From the NCBI GenBank assembly GCA_965215145.1, contig OZ244038.1, positions 1,302,001-1,366,000 of the forward strand: DNA of 64,000 bases, written 5' to 3'. Shown here piece by piece: positions 51,967 to 64,000 of the stretch (its first letter is position 1; each line of letters starts with the position of its first letter). This DNA comes from G965215145 sp965215145. GTDB taxonomy: Bacteria; Bacteroidota; Rhodothermia; Rhodothermales; JANQRZ01. Made by a program: the position numbers and the translations under genes. The notes below the pieces were generated by a model. The model made no database searches. It was not told the origin of the DNA and saw nothing but the letters and a program-made list of their open reading frames with translations.

Positions 51967-52464
51967 ATGGCTAAGACCCAGACCACTCCCGAGAAGGCCG
52001 GCGGCAACACGGGCTCCCCCCGCCGCGCCGGCGCGGACCTGATCGTCCCCGACGGGGCCTCCGTGCTCACCGGCGACGACGGCCGCACCATCGTCCACAA
52101 CCAGGTCGTCGCCAAGATCGCCGGGCTGGCCGTGCAGGAGATCGAGGGGGTCAACCGGCTCGTGCCCTACGGCGCCGGGCAGGCCGTGACCTCGTTCGCC
52201 AAGAACATCACGCGCAGCGACATGCACGACCTCGGGGTGCACGTCGAGGTCGGGGAGCGCGAGGCGGCCGTGGACGTCCGCGTCGTGACGGACTACGGCG
52301 CCAGCATCCCCGCCATCGCCGACGCCGTGCGCCGGAACGTCTCGGACCGGATCGGGGGGATGACCGGGCTGAAGGTGGTCGAGGTCAACATCGACGTGAT
52401 CGACCTGTACTTCCCCGAGGAGGAGCAGGAGCCGGCCCCCGCACCGACGACGCGCGTGCAGTAG
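51967..52464 (+). CDS. Asp23/Gls24 family envelope stress response protein
   Basis: A 165-aa protein with a clear Asp23/Gls24 domain: IVHNQVVAKIAGLAVQEIEG, VHVEVGEREAAVDVRVVTDY and GLKVVEVNIDVIDLYFPEEE. The N-terminal 35 residues are a flexible Lys/Thr/Gly-rich leader. Asp23 is abundant and membrane-associated through AmaP in staphylococci, where it serves cell-envelope homeostasis. Its presence with AmaP-like and DUF2273-like genes in a diderm-type gene context is unusual. The domain assignment itself is solid. Confidence 0.9.
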   Translation: MAKTQTTPEKAGGNTGSPRRAGADLIVPDGASVLTGDDGRTIVHNQVVAKIAGLAVQEIEGVNRLVPYGAGQAVTSFAKNITRSDMHDLGVHVEVGEREAAVDVRVVTDYGASIPAIADAVRRNVSDRIGGMTGLKVVEVNIDVIDLYFPEEEQEPAPAPTTRVQ

Positions 52465-52631
52465 CCACATGCAGTAGCCACCGTGAGTAGCCGGACGCGG
52501 GCAGCGGCCCCGTCGATGGCCTGCGCCAGCGGCTCACGAACCTCGCCCGACCGGCGGCGTAACCCGGCCGGAGCGCGTCCCTCCCGGGTCGCCGGACCCC
52601 TCTTTCCCCCTCTGACAACGCCGTCCCTCCC

Positions 52632-53150
52632 ATGCTGCCATTCTCCCGACTCTCCCGCCTGCTCGTGCTCCTCGCCTTCGCGGGTGCAGGCCTCGTCGGC
52701 TGCGACTCCGAAGACCCCGTCGCCATCCCCACGCCGGAGGACCTCGAGGGCCTCTACGACTTCACCGAGTACCGGTTCGTGCCTGACGCCTCGGCCGTCG
52801 AGCCGGCCAACGTGCTCGACACACTCGTGGCGGCGCAGACGAGCATGGAGCTCTTCGGGAGTGGGCGGGTGATCTTCCGCTACAAGGTCGAGGAGGAGCC
52901 GAGCAACGCGCTCGACGGTTCCTTCGACCTCAACGCGACGCAGCTCCGGCTGCGCCTCGTGGGCGAGGGCGCGCTGACGCGGCTGCTGCTCACCTCGCCC
53001 CTCATCTTCGAGCGGAACGACGAGGCCGGCCGGCTCACGCTGGACCAGGAGACCACGGCGAACCTCGCCGCCTACGACCCCGACCGCTACGAGGGCCTGA
53101 ACAGCGTCGACGGCACGCTCATGATCACCCTCGTCCGCCGCTCCGAGTAG
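52632..53150 (+). CDS. Hypothetical lipoprotein
   Basis: A 172-aa protein with lipobox in FAGAGLVGC (Cys 24). The mature part is predicted mostly beta (YDFTEYRFVPDASAVEPANV, RVIFRYKVEEEPSNALDGSF), with acidic loops, and could be a small lipocalin-like barrel. I recognise no family. It lies upstream of the large barrel protein with a hairpin between them, so it is likely transcribed separately. Confidence 0.65.
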   Translation: MLPFSRLSRLLVLLAFAGAGLVGCDSEDPVAIPTPEDLEGLYDFTEYRFVPDASAVEPANVLDTLVAAQTSMELFGSGRVIFRYKVEEEPSNALDGSFDLNATQLRLRLVGEGALTRLLLTSPLIFERNDEAGRLTLDQETTANLAAYDPDRYEGLNSVDGTLMITLVRRSE

Positions 53151-53169
53151 CACTGCCCGCTCCCCCTTT

Positions 53170-53191
53170 GGCCGTTCCATGCGGAATGGCC
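53170..53191 (+). terminator. Hairpin between the lipoprotein and the barrel gene
   Basis: GGCCGTTCC (53170-53178), loop ATGC and GGAATGGCC (53183-53191) form a 9-bp stem with one G-U pair, 20 bases after the lipoprotein stop. A short T run precedes it instead of following it. It is a reasonable terminator candidate. Confidence 0.4.
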
Positions 53192-53246
53192 TGCACCCGC
53201 CGGCTGCCGAAGGCGCGGCGTTCCCTTCTCTCGCACCTCCCCTCCT

Positions 53247-55844
53247 ATGATGCGCTCCCGCCCGCGTCCGGCCTCCCCGCGCCTTACCGGTCTCGTCCTG
53301 CTCCTCGCTCTCGCCTGTGCCACGGCGGCGCCCGCCGAAGCTCAGCTCCGCGGCGTCGGCTACCGGTTCTCGCCGACGGCCGGCTACGTCTCGTTCGAGG
53401 ACAACGCCGGCCTCACCGACGGCTTCCTCTACGGCGGTGGGCTCGGCCTGAGCTTCGGGGAGTTCGTCGAGCTCGGCGGGCTCTACCTCGTCGGCAACGA
53501 CTTCGAGACGGACTTCTCAGGCTTCTCGGGGCTCGAAGACGACACCGACCTCGCTGGCATGTTCGAGGCGATCCCGGCGCGCGAGGTGGACGTCCGCCGC
53601 TACGGCGGCGAGCTCACGCTCCGGCTCAGCAGCACCGGCCTCGCCCCCTTCCTCGTCGGCGGCGCCGGCGTCATCCGGTTCGACCCCGAGGGCCGGGACC
53701 CGAGCGAGAACATCTACCTCTCCGGCGGTGCGGGCATCCAGCTCACCGGGGCCGACCGGTTCGCGCTCGCGCTCCAGGGCCAGCTCCTGACCTACCGCTA
53801 CAACCCCGCCAGCACCCTCCTCACCGCCGAGGATTTCGCCGGCCTCAGCACCGCGGACCGGATGGCCGTGAACCGGGACCTCCTCGTCCGCAACCTCGCC
53901 TTGCGGGCCTCGCTCCGGCTCTACCTCGGCGGGCGCCGCCCCGGCGAGCTGACCGACGTCGACCGGGCCTACCTCGAGCAGTTCTCCGGCGGCCTCAGCG
54001 GGCTCAGCCTCCAGGTCGAGCCGTTCTACGGGCGGCTCAACTTCAACGACGACCTCCCCTACCGCGACCAGTCGTTCGTCGGCGCCGAGGCCGGCGTGAA
54101 CCTCGGCCCGCTCGTGGGGCTCCGGGGGTTCTACATGCGCGGCGTGGACTCCGGCGACCCCTTCGACTTCCAGCCCATCCAGCTCTTCGGCGGGCACGCC
54201 AAGCTCCGGCTCTCCGAGGGCGCCGGCGTCGTCCCCTTCATCACCGTCGGCGCCGGCTACCTCGACGTGCTGAGCGACTACGGGGAGCTCGAGGCGGCCG
54301 AGCTTTTCGGCCCCCGCGGCGGCACCATCGGCTTCGTCGGGCAGGAGCGGTTCGAGGACAAGCCGTTCGCGCAGGGCGGCGCCGGGCTCGAGGTCCCGAT
54401 CAGCCCGCGCCTCCGGCTCCACGGCGAGGCCCGCGCCTTCGTCATCTCGAACCAGGAGGCCGGCGACGTGAGCCGGCCGGAGGAGGTCAAGATCAGCCCG
54501 ATGTACCGCGGCGGCCTCACCTTCGGCCTCGGCGGCTCGACGGGCGACGCGCCGGCCGTCGTCACGCGCGCGGAGCTCGAGCGGCAACTCGCCGAGGAGC
54601 GGCGCGAGGCCGCCGAGGAGTACGTCGCGCTCGAACAGGAGCTGGCCGAGGCCCGCCTCCGGGGGGACTCGCTCGCGGCGGCGCGGATCGAGGCTGAGCA
54701 GGCCCGCGCGCTCGAGATGGCGACGCAGCAGCCGGCGCCGGCCGCCCTGGAGGAGCCCGTGATGGTCCGGCAGCCGGACGGCCGGGTGGTCGTGCAGCAG
54801 CCGGCCGAGCGCCGCTCCGGCGACCTCGTGGTGGTGGGGGAGGAGGTCCGCACCGCGCAGGGCGACCGGATCGTGACGATCCCGCTGCCGGAGCAGGGCG
54901 AGCTCTACGTCCGCTACGGCGACCCCGGCGGGGTCCAGATCGAGTCCACCTTCGAGGGCGAGGAGGCCGGCGCCCGCGCCGCCGCCCCCGCCTCGGCACA
55001 GGCCGCGGCGCCGAGCGACGAGGAGCTGCGCGCCCTGATCCGCGAGGCCGTCGGCGACGCCGTCGCCGCCGAGGGCGAGGCCGCCGACGAGGACGCCCGT
55101 GTGGCCGACCTCGAACGGCAGCTCGAAGACCTCGTCCGCTCCGAGATCGAGCGCGAGCAGGTCGAGGGCGTCTCCGAGGCCGAGCTCGAGCTGATGGAGC
55201 GCCGCCTGCTCGACCGCCTCACCGACGAGATCCGCGACCTCCGCGGGGACGTCCGCGACGACCTGCGTGATGACCGGGACGATGCCCCCGTGATCGTGCA
55301 GACCCCGCAGCCGGGCGTGGTCGCCCCCGTCACCGGCCAGGGTGCGGTGGCCGTGGCCGAGCCGGCGGTGGTGGAGCGGCAGGGGTTCGTCGGGATCTCG
55401 CCCGTGGCCGGGTTCGCCTTCGGGCGGGGGCCGGAGCAGGTGCTGATCGGCCTCCGCACCGAGTACCACCCCGGCGGCCTCTCCGACCTCCGGTACTACC
55501 CCGAGCTGCTGCTCGGCGTCGGCGGCGAGCGCTCGTTCGCCTTCAACGTGAACGGCATCTTCGGCGTCCCCGGCTTCGACGACCAGCTCGCCCCCTATGC
55601 CGGCGTCGGCCTCGGCGTCGTCAGCTACGCCGGCGACGGCGACGACAGCGGCGGCAACACCGACCCCTTCTTCGGGAACGTGGACGACGGCGGCGACGAC
55701 GTACCGGGCTTCCTGCTCACGCTCAACCTCGCGCTCGGCGCCGAGTTCGAGGTGGGCCGGAACCGGGTCTTCACCGAGCTCAACACGGCCAACCTGACCC
55801 GGTTCTACCGGCTCCTCGTCGGCTACCGCTTCGACTTCGACTGA
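53247..55844 (+). CDS. Large outer-membrane protein: barrel segments plus long helical middle
   Basis: An 865-aa exported protein (signal peptide ending APAEAQ). Residues about 35-230 and 245-430 are two successive beta-rich barrel-like segments (VGYRFSPTAGYVSFEDNAGL; LSLQVEPFYGRLNFNDDLPY). Residues about 440-500 and 590-690 are charged helical, probable coiled coils (ELERQLAEERREAAEEYVAL; LEDLVRSEIEREQVEGVSEA). Between them is a short module DRIVTIPLPEQGELYVRYGD that also occurs in the next gene. Residues about 715-865 form a third barrel-like domain ending YRLLVGYRFDFD. It starts four bases before the OmpA gene and probably acts with it in the envelope. Confidence 0.72.
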   Translation: MMRSRPRPASPRLTGLVLLLALACATAAPAEAQLRGVGYRFSPTAGYVSFEDNAGLTDGFLYGGGLGLSFGEFVELGGLYLVGNDFETDFSGFSGLEDDTDLAGMFEAIPAREVDVRRYGGELTLRLSSTGLAPFLVGGAGVIRFDPEGRDPSENIYLSGGAGIQLTGADRFALALQGQLLTYRYNPASTLLTAEDFAGLSTADRMAVNRDLLVRNLALRASLRLYLGGRRPGELTDVDRAYLEQFSGGLSGLSLQVEPFYGRLNFNDDLPYRDQSFVGAEAGVNLGPLVGLRGFYMRGVDSGDPFDFQPIQLFGGHAKLRLSEGAGVVPFITVGAGYLDVLSDYGELEAAELFGPRGGTIGFVGQERFEDKPFAQGGAGLEVPISPRLRLHGEARAFVISNQEAGDVSRPEEVKISPMYRGGLTFGLGGSTGDAPAVVTRAELERQLAEERREAAEEYVALEQELAEARLRGDSLAAARIEAEQARALEMATQQPAPAALEEPVMVRQPDGRVVVQQPAERRSGDLVVVGEEVRTAQGDRIVTIPLPEQGELYVRYGDPGGVQIESTFEGEEAGARAAAPASAQAAAPSDEELRALIREAVGDAVAAEGEAADEDARVADLERQLEDLVRSEIEREQVEGVSEAELELMERRLLDRLTDEIRDLRGDVRDDLRDDRDDAPVIVQTPQPGVVAPVTGQGAVAVAEPAVVERQGFVGISPVAGFAFGRGPEQVLIGLRTEYHPGGLSDLRYYPELLLGVGGERSFAFNVNGIFGVPGFDDQLAPYAGVGLGVVSYAGDGDDSGGNTDPFFGNVDDGGDDVPGFLLTLNLALGAEFEVGRNRVFTELNTANLTRFYRLLVGYRFDFD

Positions 55845-55848
55845 GCCC

Positions 55849-56925
55849 ATGCGCGCGACCCGCCTCCTCCTGCCCCTCGCCGTGGTGACCCTCGCGGTTG
55901 CTCCCGTCCGAGCACAGACCGACACCACGGCCGCGCGGCCAACGGCGGGCGTGAGTGGCACCTCGGACCGCGTGGCGACGGTGCCGCTCCCGAACGGCAG
56001 CGGGGTCTTCTACTACCGCTCGGGCCGGCCCGGCGGCGTCCGCATCCGCTCGCGCGCCGGCCGCCCGGCTCCGACGGAGCGGGGCCTCCGCGCTGACGAC
56101 CTCCGCAGTGCCCTCGGCGACGTCGAGCCCGGTACGCGGGAGGCCCTCCGCAGCGGCGAGCCCGTCACCCGCCTCGACCTGCTCCGCCTCGAGCTCGCGC
56201 TCCGCCGCGCCCTCGACGACAAGCTCGACGGCCTCCGCCTCCAGCCCTACGCCGCCGACCGCGACCGGGTCTACCGCGACGGGAGCGGCCGGCCGGTGGT
56301 CGTCGTGCCGGGGCAGGGCGTGACCACGCTGCCGCAGGGGTTCGCGCCGACCCAGGGGACGCCAGCGCCGACCGGCCAGCCGTCTACGCCGCCGAGGGTG
56401 GAGGTCCCCCGGTCCGAGCTGGCGCCGGTCGCGCCGGGGGCGGTGACCGCGACGGAGGTGGAGCGTGCCTTGCTCGACGCCGGGCTCTTCCGCGCCGTCG
56501 AGGTCCACTTCGAGTTCGACGAGGCCACGCTGCTGCCGACGGCGGAGCGGGCGCTCGACACCATCGGCGGGGTGCTCGTCCGGTACCCGAGCCTGGAGGT
56601 CGGCATCGGGGGGCACACCGACAGCATCGGCTCGGACGCCTACAACCTCCAGCTCTCGCAGGCCCGCGCCGCGGCCGTCCGCGCCTACCTCCTGGTCCGG
56701 TTCCCCGGCATCGCCCCCGAGCGCCTCGCCGCACGCGGGTTCGGCGAGGCGGAGCCCATCGCCACCAACGCCAACCCGACGGGGCGGACGCTGAACCGCC
56801 GAGTGGAGTTCGTCGTGCTCAACCCGGAGGAGGTCCCGACGGTCGAGCCGGAGCCCGTGGAGGACCGGCTCCGGCGGCTGATCCAGGAGGAGCTGCGCGA
56901 GGCGCGCGAGGGGGACGACGGTTGA
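55849..56925 (+). CDS. OmpA family peptidoglycan-binding protein
   Basis: A 358-aa exported protein. The signal peptide ends APVRAQ. The N-terminal region has no barrel but carries DRVATVPLPNGSGVFYYRSG, echoing a module of the preceding protein. A Pro-rich linker leads to the OmpA-like domain (about 220-325): VEVHFEFDEATLLPTAERAL, VGIGGHTDSIGSDAYNLQLS and FGEAEPIATNANPTGRTLNR, with the Asp and Arg that hold diaminopimelate in the family. It should tether outer-membrane components to the cell wall. It converges on the muramidase gene. Confidence 0.9.
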   Translation: MRATRLLLPLAVVTLAVAPVRAQTDTTAARPTAGVSGTSDRVATVPLPNGSGVFYYRSGRPGGVRIRSRAGRPAPTERGLRADDLRSALGDVEPGTREALRSGEPVTRLDLLRLELALRRALDDKLDGLRLQPYAADRDRVYRDGSGRPVVVVPGQGVTTLPQGFAPTQGTPAPTGQPSTPPRVEVPRSELAPVAPGAVTATEVERALLDAGLFRAVEVHFEFDEATLLPTAERALDTIGGVLVRYPSLEVGIGGHTDSIGSDAYNLQLSQARAAAVRAYLLVRFPGIAPERLAARGFGEAEPIATNANPTGRTLNRRVEFVVLNPEEVPTVEPEPVEDRLRRLIQEELREAREGDDG

Positions 56926-56937
56926 TGCGGGCAGCGG

Positions 56938-57735
56938 TCAGAGCCGGACCAGCTCCGCGTCGTCGTAGTCCCGGTCGGCGCCCGCCACGAGGTCGGCCTC
57001 GTCGTCGCGGCGGCGGAGGAGGCCGGGGAGGCCGGCGCTCCGCCAGATCCGCTTCATCGCCCGGAGCTCCTCGGCGATGCCGTCGAGGTCGCGCTGGGGG
57101 ATGAGCCCGCGGATCGCCTTCATCTCGCGGCGGCTGCCGCCCGAGAGGGCGGTGCCGCGGTTGTAGACGAGCGAGAGGAGCGCGCCCTGCGCGTCGGCCG
57201 GGAGGTCCTCGATGCCGGGGTAGGTGCGGCGGGTGCGGCGGGCGTACTCCGGCAGCGTCTGCGTGTAGAACACCCGCTCGGCCGCGTCGAGCGGCACCGT
57301 CACCGTCTTGACCCGGCCGACGGCGCGGCGGGCGTCGTCGCCCTTGAGCCCCGCCACGGTCAGCAGCTTGGCGAGGTCGGCGTCGGTGAGGAGCCCGCGC
57401 CACGTCTTCTCAATCTGGTTGGCCGCGGCGTACCCGAGGTCGTAGCCGATGCCGACGGTGACGCCGCTCTGCCCGCCCGGCCAGACGGGGTGCTGGAGCC
57501 GCCGCCAGTAGTTCGCCGCCGAGCCGATCTCGTGGTCCACGATGAGGCCGATGCTCCGCTTCGAAACGATGAGGTTGTGGGGCTCAGGGGCATCGGAGGC
57601 GTCGGGCACGGCGTCGCAGGCGTCGAGGACCGCCTCAAGCCGCGTCAGCGTGATCGGGCCGACGAGGCCGTCGGCGGAGACGCCGAGGCGGCGCTGGATG
57701 GCCTGGATACGCTCGCGGACGGTGAGGGTGCTCAT
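56938..57735 (-). CDS. Peptidoglycan-binding / pesticin-like muramidase
   Basis: A 265-aa protein. Residues about 5-40 are a peptidoglycan-binding-like repeat (VRERIQAIQRRLGVSADGLV). The rest resembles the lysozyme-like fold of pesticin and phage T4 lysozyme: Glu in IVDHEIGSAANYWRRLQHP, then GGQSGVTVGIGYDLGYA with the Thr and the Asp six residues later, an arrangement known from pesticin. No export signal is visible, so release may need a holin, lysis or another route. It faces the OmpA gene tail to tail with a 12-base gap. ATG 57735 is preceded by unrelated sequence. Confidence 0.78.
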   Translation of the reverse strand: MSTLTVRERIQAIQRRLGVSADGLVGPITLTRLEAVLDACDAVPDASDAPEPHNLIVSKRSIGLIVDHEIGSAANYWRRLQHPVWPGGQSGVTVGIGYDLGYAAANQIEKTWRGLLTDADLAKLLTVAGLKGDDARRAVGRVKTVTVPLDAAERVFYTQTLPEYARRTRRTYPGIEDLPADAQGALLSLVYNRGTALSGGSRREMKAIRGLIPQRDLDGIAEELRAMKRIWRSAGLPGLLRRRDDEADLVAGADRDYDDAELVRL

Positions 57736-57784
57736 GGCGGCGGGGGTCTCTGCATCAAGACGCCGGCAGGATACGGATCCGCCT

Positions 57785-58831
57785 TCAACACGAGAGCCGC
57801 CGCAGCCTGCGCGGAAGGTCGTCCGGCAGCCGCCACGGCGCGCGGGGGATCCGCTCCCACCCGAACCGGGAGACGAGCGCCTGTGGCACCACCGGCTCCG
57901 GGCGGTCGAGCAGGCCGAGCGAGTGGGCCAGCGCGCCGACGACAGCTTCGGGAGGGACACCGGCCTCGCGCAGCGCCCGCAGCGTCAGCGCCGCGTCCCG
58001 CTTCGACAGCTTCTCGCCGGCGGCGTTGACGACGAGGGGGAGGTGGGCGTAGGCGGGCCGGCCGCTGCCGAGGGCCCCGATGAGCTGGATCTGCCGCGCC
58101 GTCGAGTCCAGCAGGTCGGCGCCGCGGACGACCTCGGTGACGCCCATCGCGAGGTCGTCCACGACGACGGCGAGCTGGTAGGCGTAGAGCCCGTCGCGGC
58201 GCTTGAGGACGAAGTCGCCCACGACCTCGGCCACGTCATCCGCCTGCGGGCCCAGCACGCGGTCCTCCCACCGAACGACACCGTCGGCCACGCGGAGGCG
58301 CAGCGCGGCGTCCGGCCGCTCGGCGGAGGAGAAGGCGTCGAACCAGTCAATCGGGAGACCCTTCGGGCGGAGCGAAGCCGGATAGGGGGGGAGCCCCGAG
58401 GCCCCGTGCGGCGCCGAGGCGATTTCTACCAAGTCCTTCCGGGAGACGCGGCAGGGGAACAGCCGCCCGGCCTCCGCCAGCCGCCGCAGCGCCGCCTCGT
58501 AGACCGGTCCGCGCTCGCTCTGCCGGTACGGCGCGTGCGGCCCGCCGTCGGGTCCGTTGCTGGACCCCGGCCCCTCGTCCCAGTCGAGCCCGAGCCAGCG
58601 GAGGTCGTCCAGCGCGGCCTCGGCCGTGCCGGGCACGACGCGCGGAGGGTCGAGGTCCTCAATGCGCCAGACGAACGCGCCATCCTGGCTCCGCGCTGAG
58701 AGCCACGCCGCCAGCGCCGTCCGCGCGCTGCCGACGTGGAGAAGGCCGGTGGGAGAGGGGGCCCATCGGCCTCGGAGGGGGGACGTGTGCGGGGGCACGA
58801 GCGTTGTACCTTCGTCTAACCACCGCTCCAT
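57785..58831 (-). CDS. gluQ: Glutamyl-Q tRNA(Asp) synthetase
   Basis: GluQ (348 aa) activates glutamate and attaches it to the queuosine base of tRNA-Asp. Class I motifs are RWAPSPTGLLHVGSARTALA (HIGH region HVGS), RIEDLDPPRV, VVRGADLLDSTARQIQLIGA and the KMSKS equivalent KLSKRD near residue 270. It lacks the anticodon-binding domain of GluRS, as expected. Of the zinc ligands found in many members, I see only one Cys (FPCRVSRKDL), so this protein probably binds no zinc. It is divergent from the hybrid kinase gene, with a 126-bp spacer. Confidence 0.88.
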   Translation of the reverse strand: MERWLDEGTTLVPPHTSPLRGRWAPSPTGLLHVGSARTALAAWLSARSQDGAFVWRIEDLDPPRVVPGTAEAALDDLRWLGLDWDEGPGSSNGPDGGPHAPYRQSERGPVYEAALRRLAEAGRLFPCRVSRKDLVEIASAPHGASGLPPYPASLRPKGLPIDWFDAFSSAERPDAALRLRVADGVVRWEDRVLGPQADDVAEVVGDFVLKRRDGLYAYQLAVVVDDLAMGVTEVVRGADLLDSTARQIQLIGALGSGRPAYAHLPLVVNAAGEKLSKRDAALTLRALREAGVPPEAVVGALAHSLGLLDRPEPVVPQALVSRFGWERIPRAPWRLPDDLPRRLRRLSC

Positions 58832-58850
58832 ACCGCGTCAGGGGCAGGCT

Positions 58851-58880
58851 GTAAGGAAGGCGACCCGAAGGTAAGGAAGG
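58851..58880 (+). promoter_or_regulatory. Direct repeat in the gluQ/hybrid-kinase divergent spacer
   Basis: GTAAGGAAGG occurs at 58851-58860 and again at 58871-58880, spaced by 20 bp, about two helical turns. Partly overlapping it, CGAAGGTA (58866-58873) is inverted relative to TACCTTCG (58807-58814) inside the start region of gluQ. This spacing suits a dimeric regulator. No promoter boxes are evident. Confidence 0.35.
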
Positions 58881-58957
58881 TCACGGCTCCTCCCGATACT
58901 CAGCTCTCCAGTCGTTCGGCGCACCGAATCCTCCATCTCCCCCCTCAGGGCCCCGCC

Positions 58958-64000
<5,043 letters not shown>

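Overview
The window is very G+C-rich and gene-dense. It looks like chromosomal DNA of a marine or halotolerant member of the Rhodothermota (a Rubricoccus/Rubrivirga-like bacterium is my best guess). The reasons are a type IX secretion C-terminal sorting domain, paired HU-like/SPOR-domain envelope genes, a futalosine-type menaquinone gene (mqnA), many acidic proteins, plug/carboxypeptidase-regulatory proteins and outer-membrane barrels. The taxon is an inference from gene content. No rRNA, tRNA, CRISPR array, classical IS transposase or phage module was seen.

Layout. 0.1-9.4 kb (+): a secreted Ala-rich protein, secD-secF, a STAS-domain anti-anti-sigma-like protein, a four-helix-bundle (23S rRNA intervening-sequence type) gene inside a repeat-bounded unit, purA, a lipoprotein, a membrane histidine kinase and a sialidase-fold lipoprotein. 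9.4-14.9 kb (-): the translation/targeting block ffh-rpsP-rimM-trmD-rplS, then mqnA and smpB. 15.2-20.0 kb (+): a T9SS-secreted protein with a clear promoter, then a double-ATPase KaiC-like protein and a histidine kinase, each broken by one missing base. 20.1 kb: a roughly 95% identical duplicated fragment of the 5' end of ffh. 20.5-23.8 kb: a methyltransferase/ATP-grasp fusion and tryptophan 2,3-dioxygenase. 23.9-32.9 kb: an envelope cluster (TPR protein, outer-membrane barrel, two HU-like genes, ExbB, ExbD, plug-only protein). 32.9-46.3 kb: comM (-), M28 peptidase, inositol-phosphatase family protein, response regulator, fabI, HAD phosphatase, L,D-transpeptidase, two NfeD proteins, a TonB-C lipoprotein, an NAD(P)-binding protein (-) and an orphan SF2 helicase. 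46.5-52.5 kb: two YceI proteins, a porin-like protein, an OmpR-type regulator with a degenerate receiver, and an Asp23/AmaP/DUF2273-like envelope-stress cluster. 52.6-58.8 kb: a lipoprotein, a large barrel/coiled-coil protein, an OmpA protein, a pesticin-like muramidase (-) and gluQ (-). 58.96 kb to the edge: a soluble hybrid histidine kinase with about 17 HAMP units.

The most unusual feature is a family of nine intergenic elements built of degenerate 7-bp units (five conserved plus two variable bases) arranged as two inverted arms that can fold into a long hairpin. The core word differs between subfamilies (TGAGT, TGCGT, TGGAC, AGGAT) but the 7-bp period and the inverted layout are kept. In eight loci the arms enclose a short loop. 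In the ninth (4199-4711) they enclose a complete four-helix-bundle gene. My hypothesis is that the gene-bearing unit is a full element and the small hairpins are derivatives or relatives. Several other palindromic repeats also occur, one of them inside the N-terminal coding region of an outer-membrane protein.

Three genes (about 17.25, 18.97 and 26.56 kb) each lack one base relative to the frame expected from their domains. These may be real lesions or assembly indels; reads are needed to tell.
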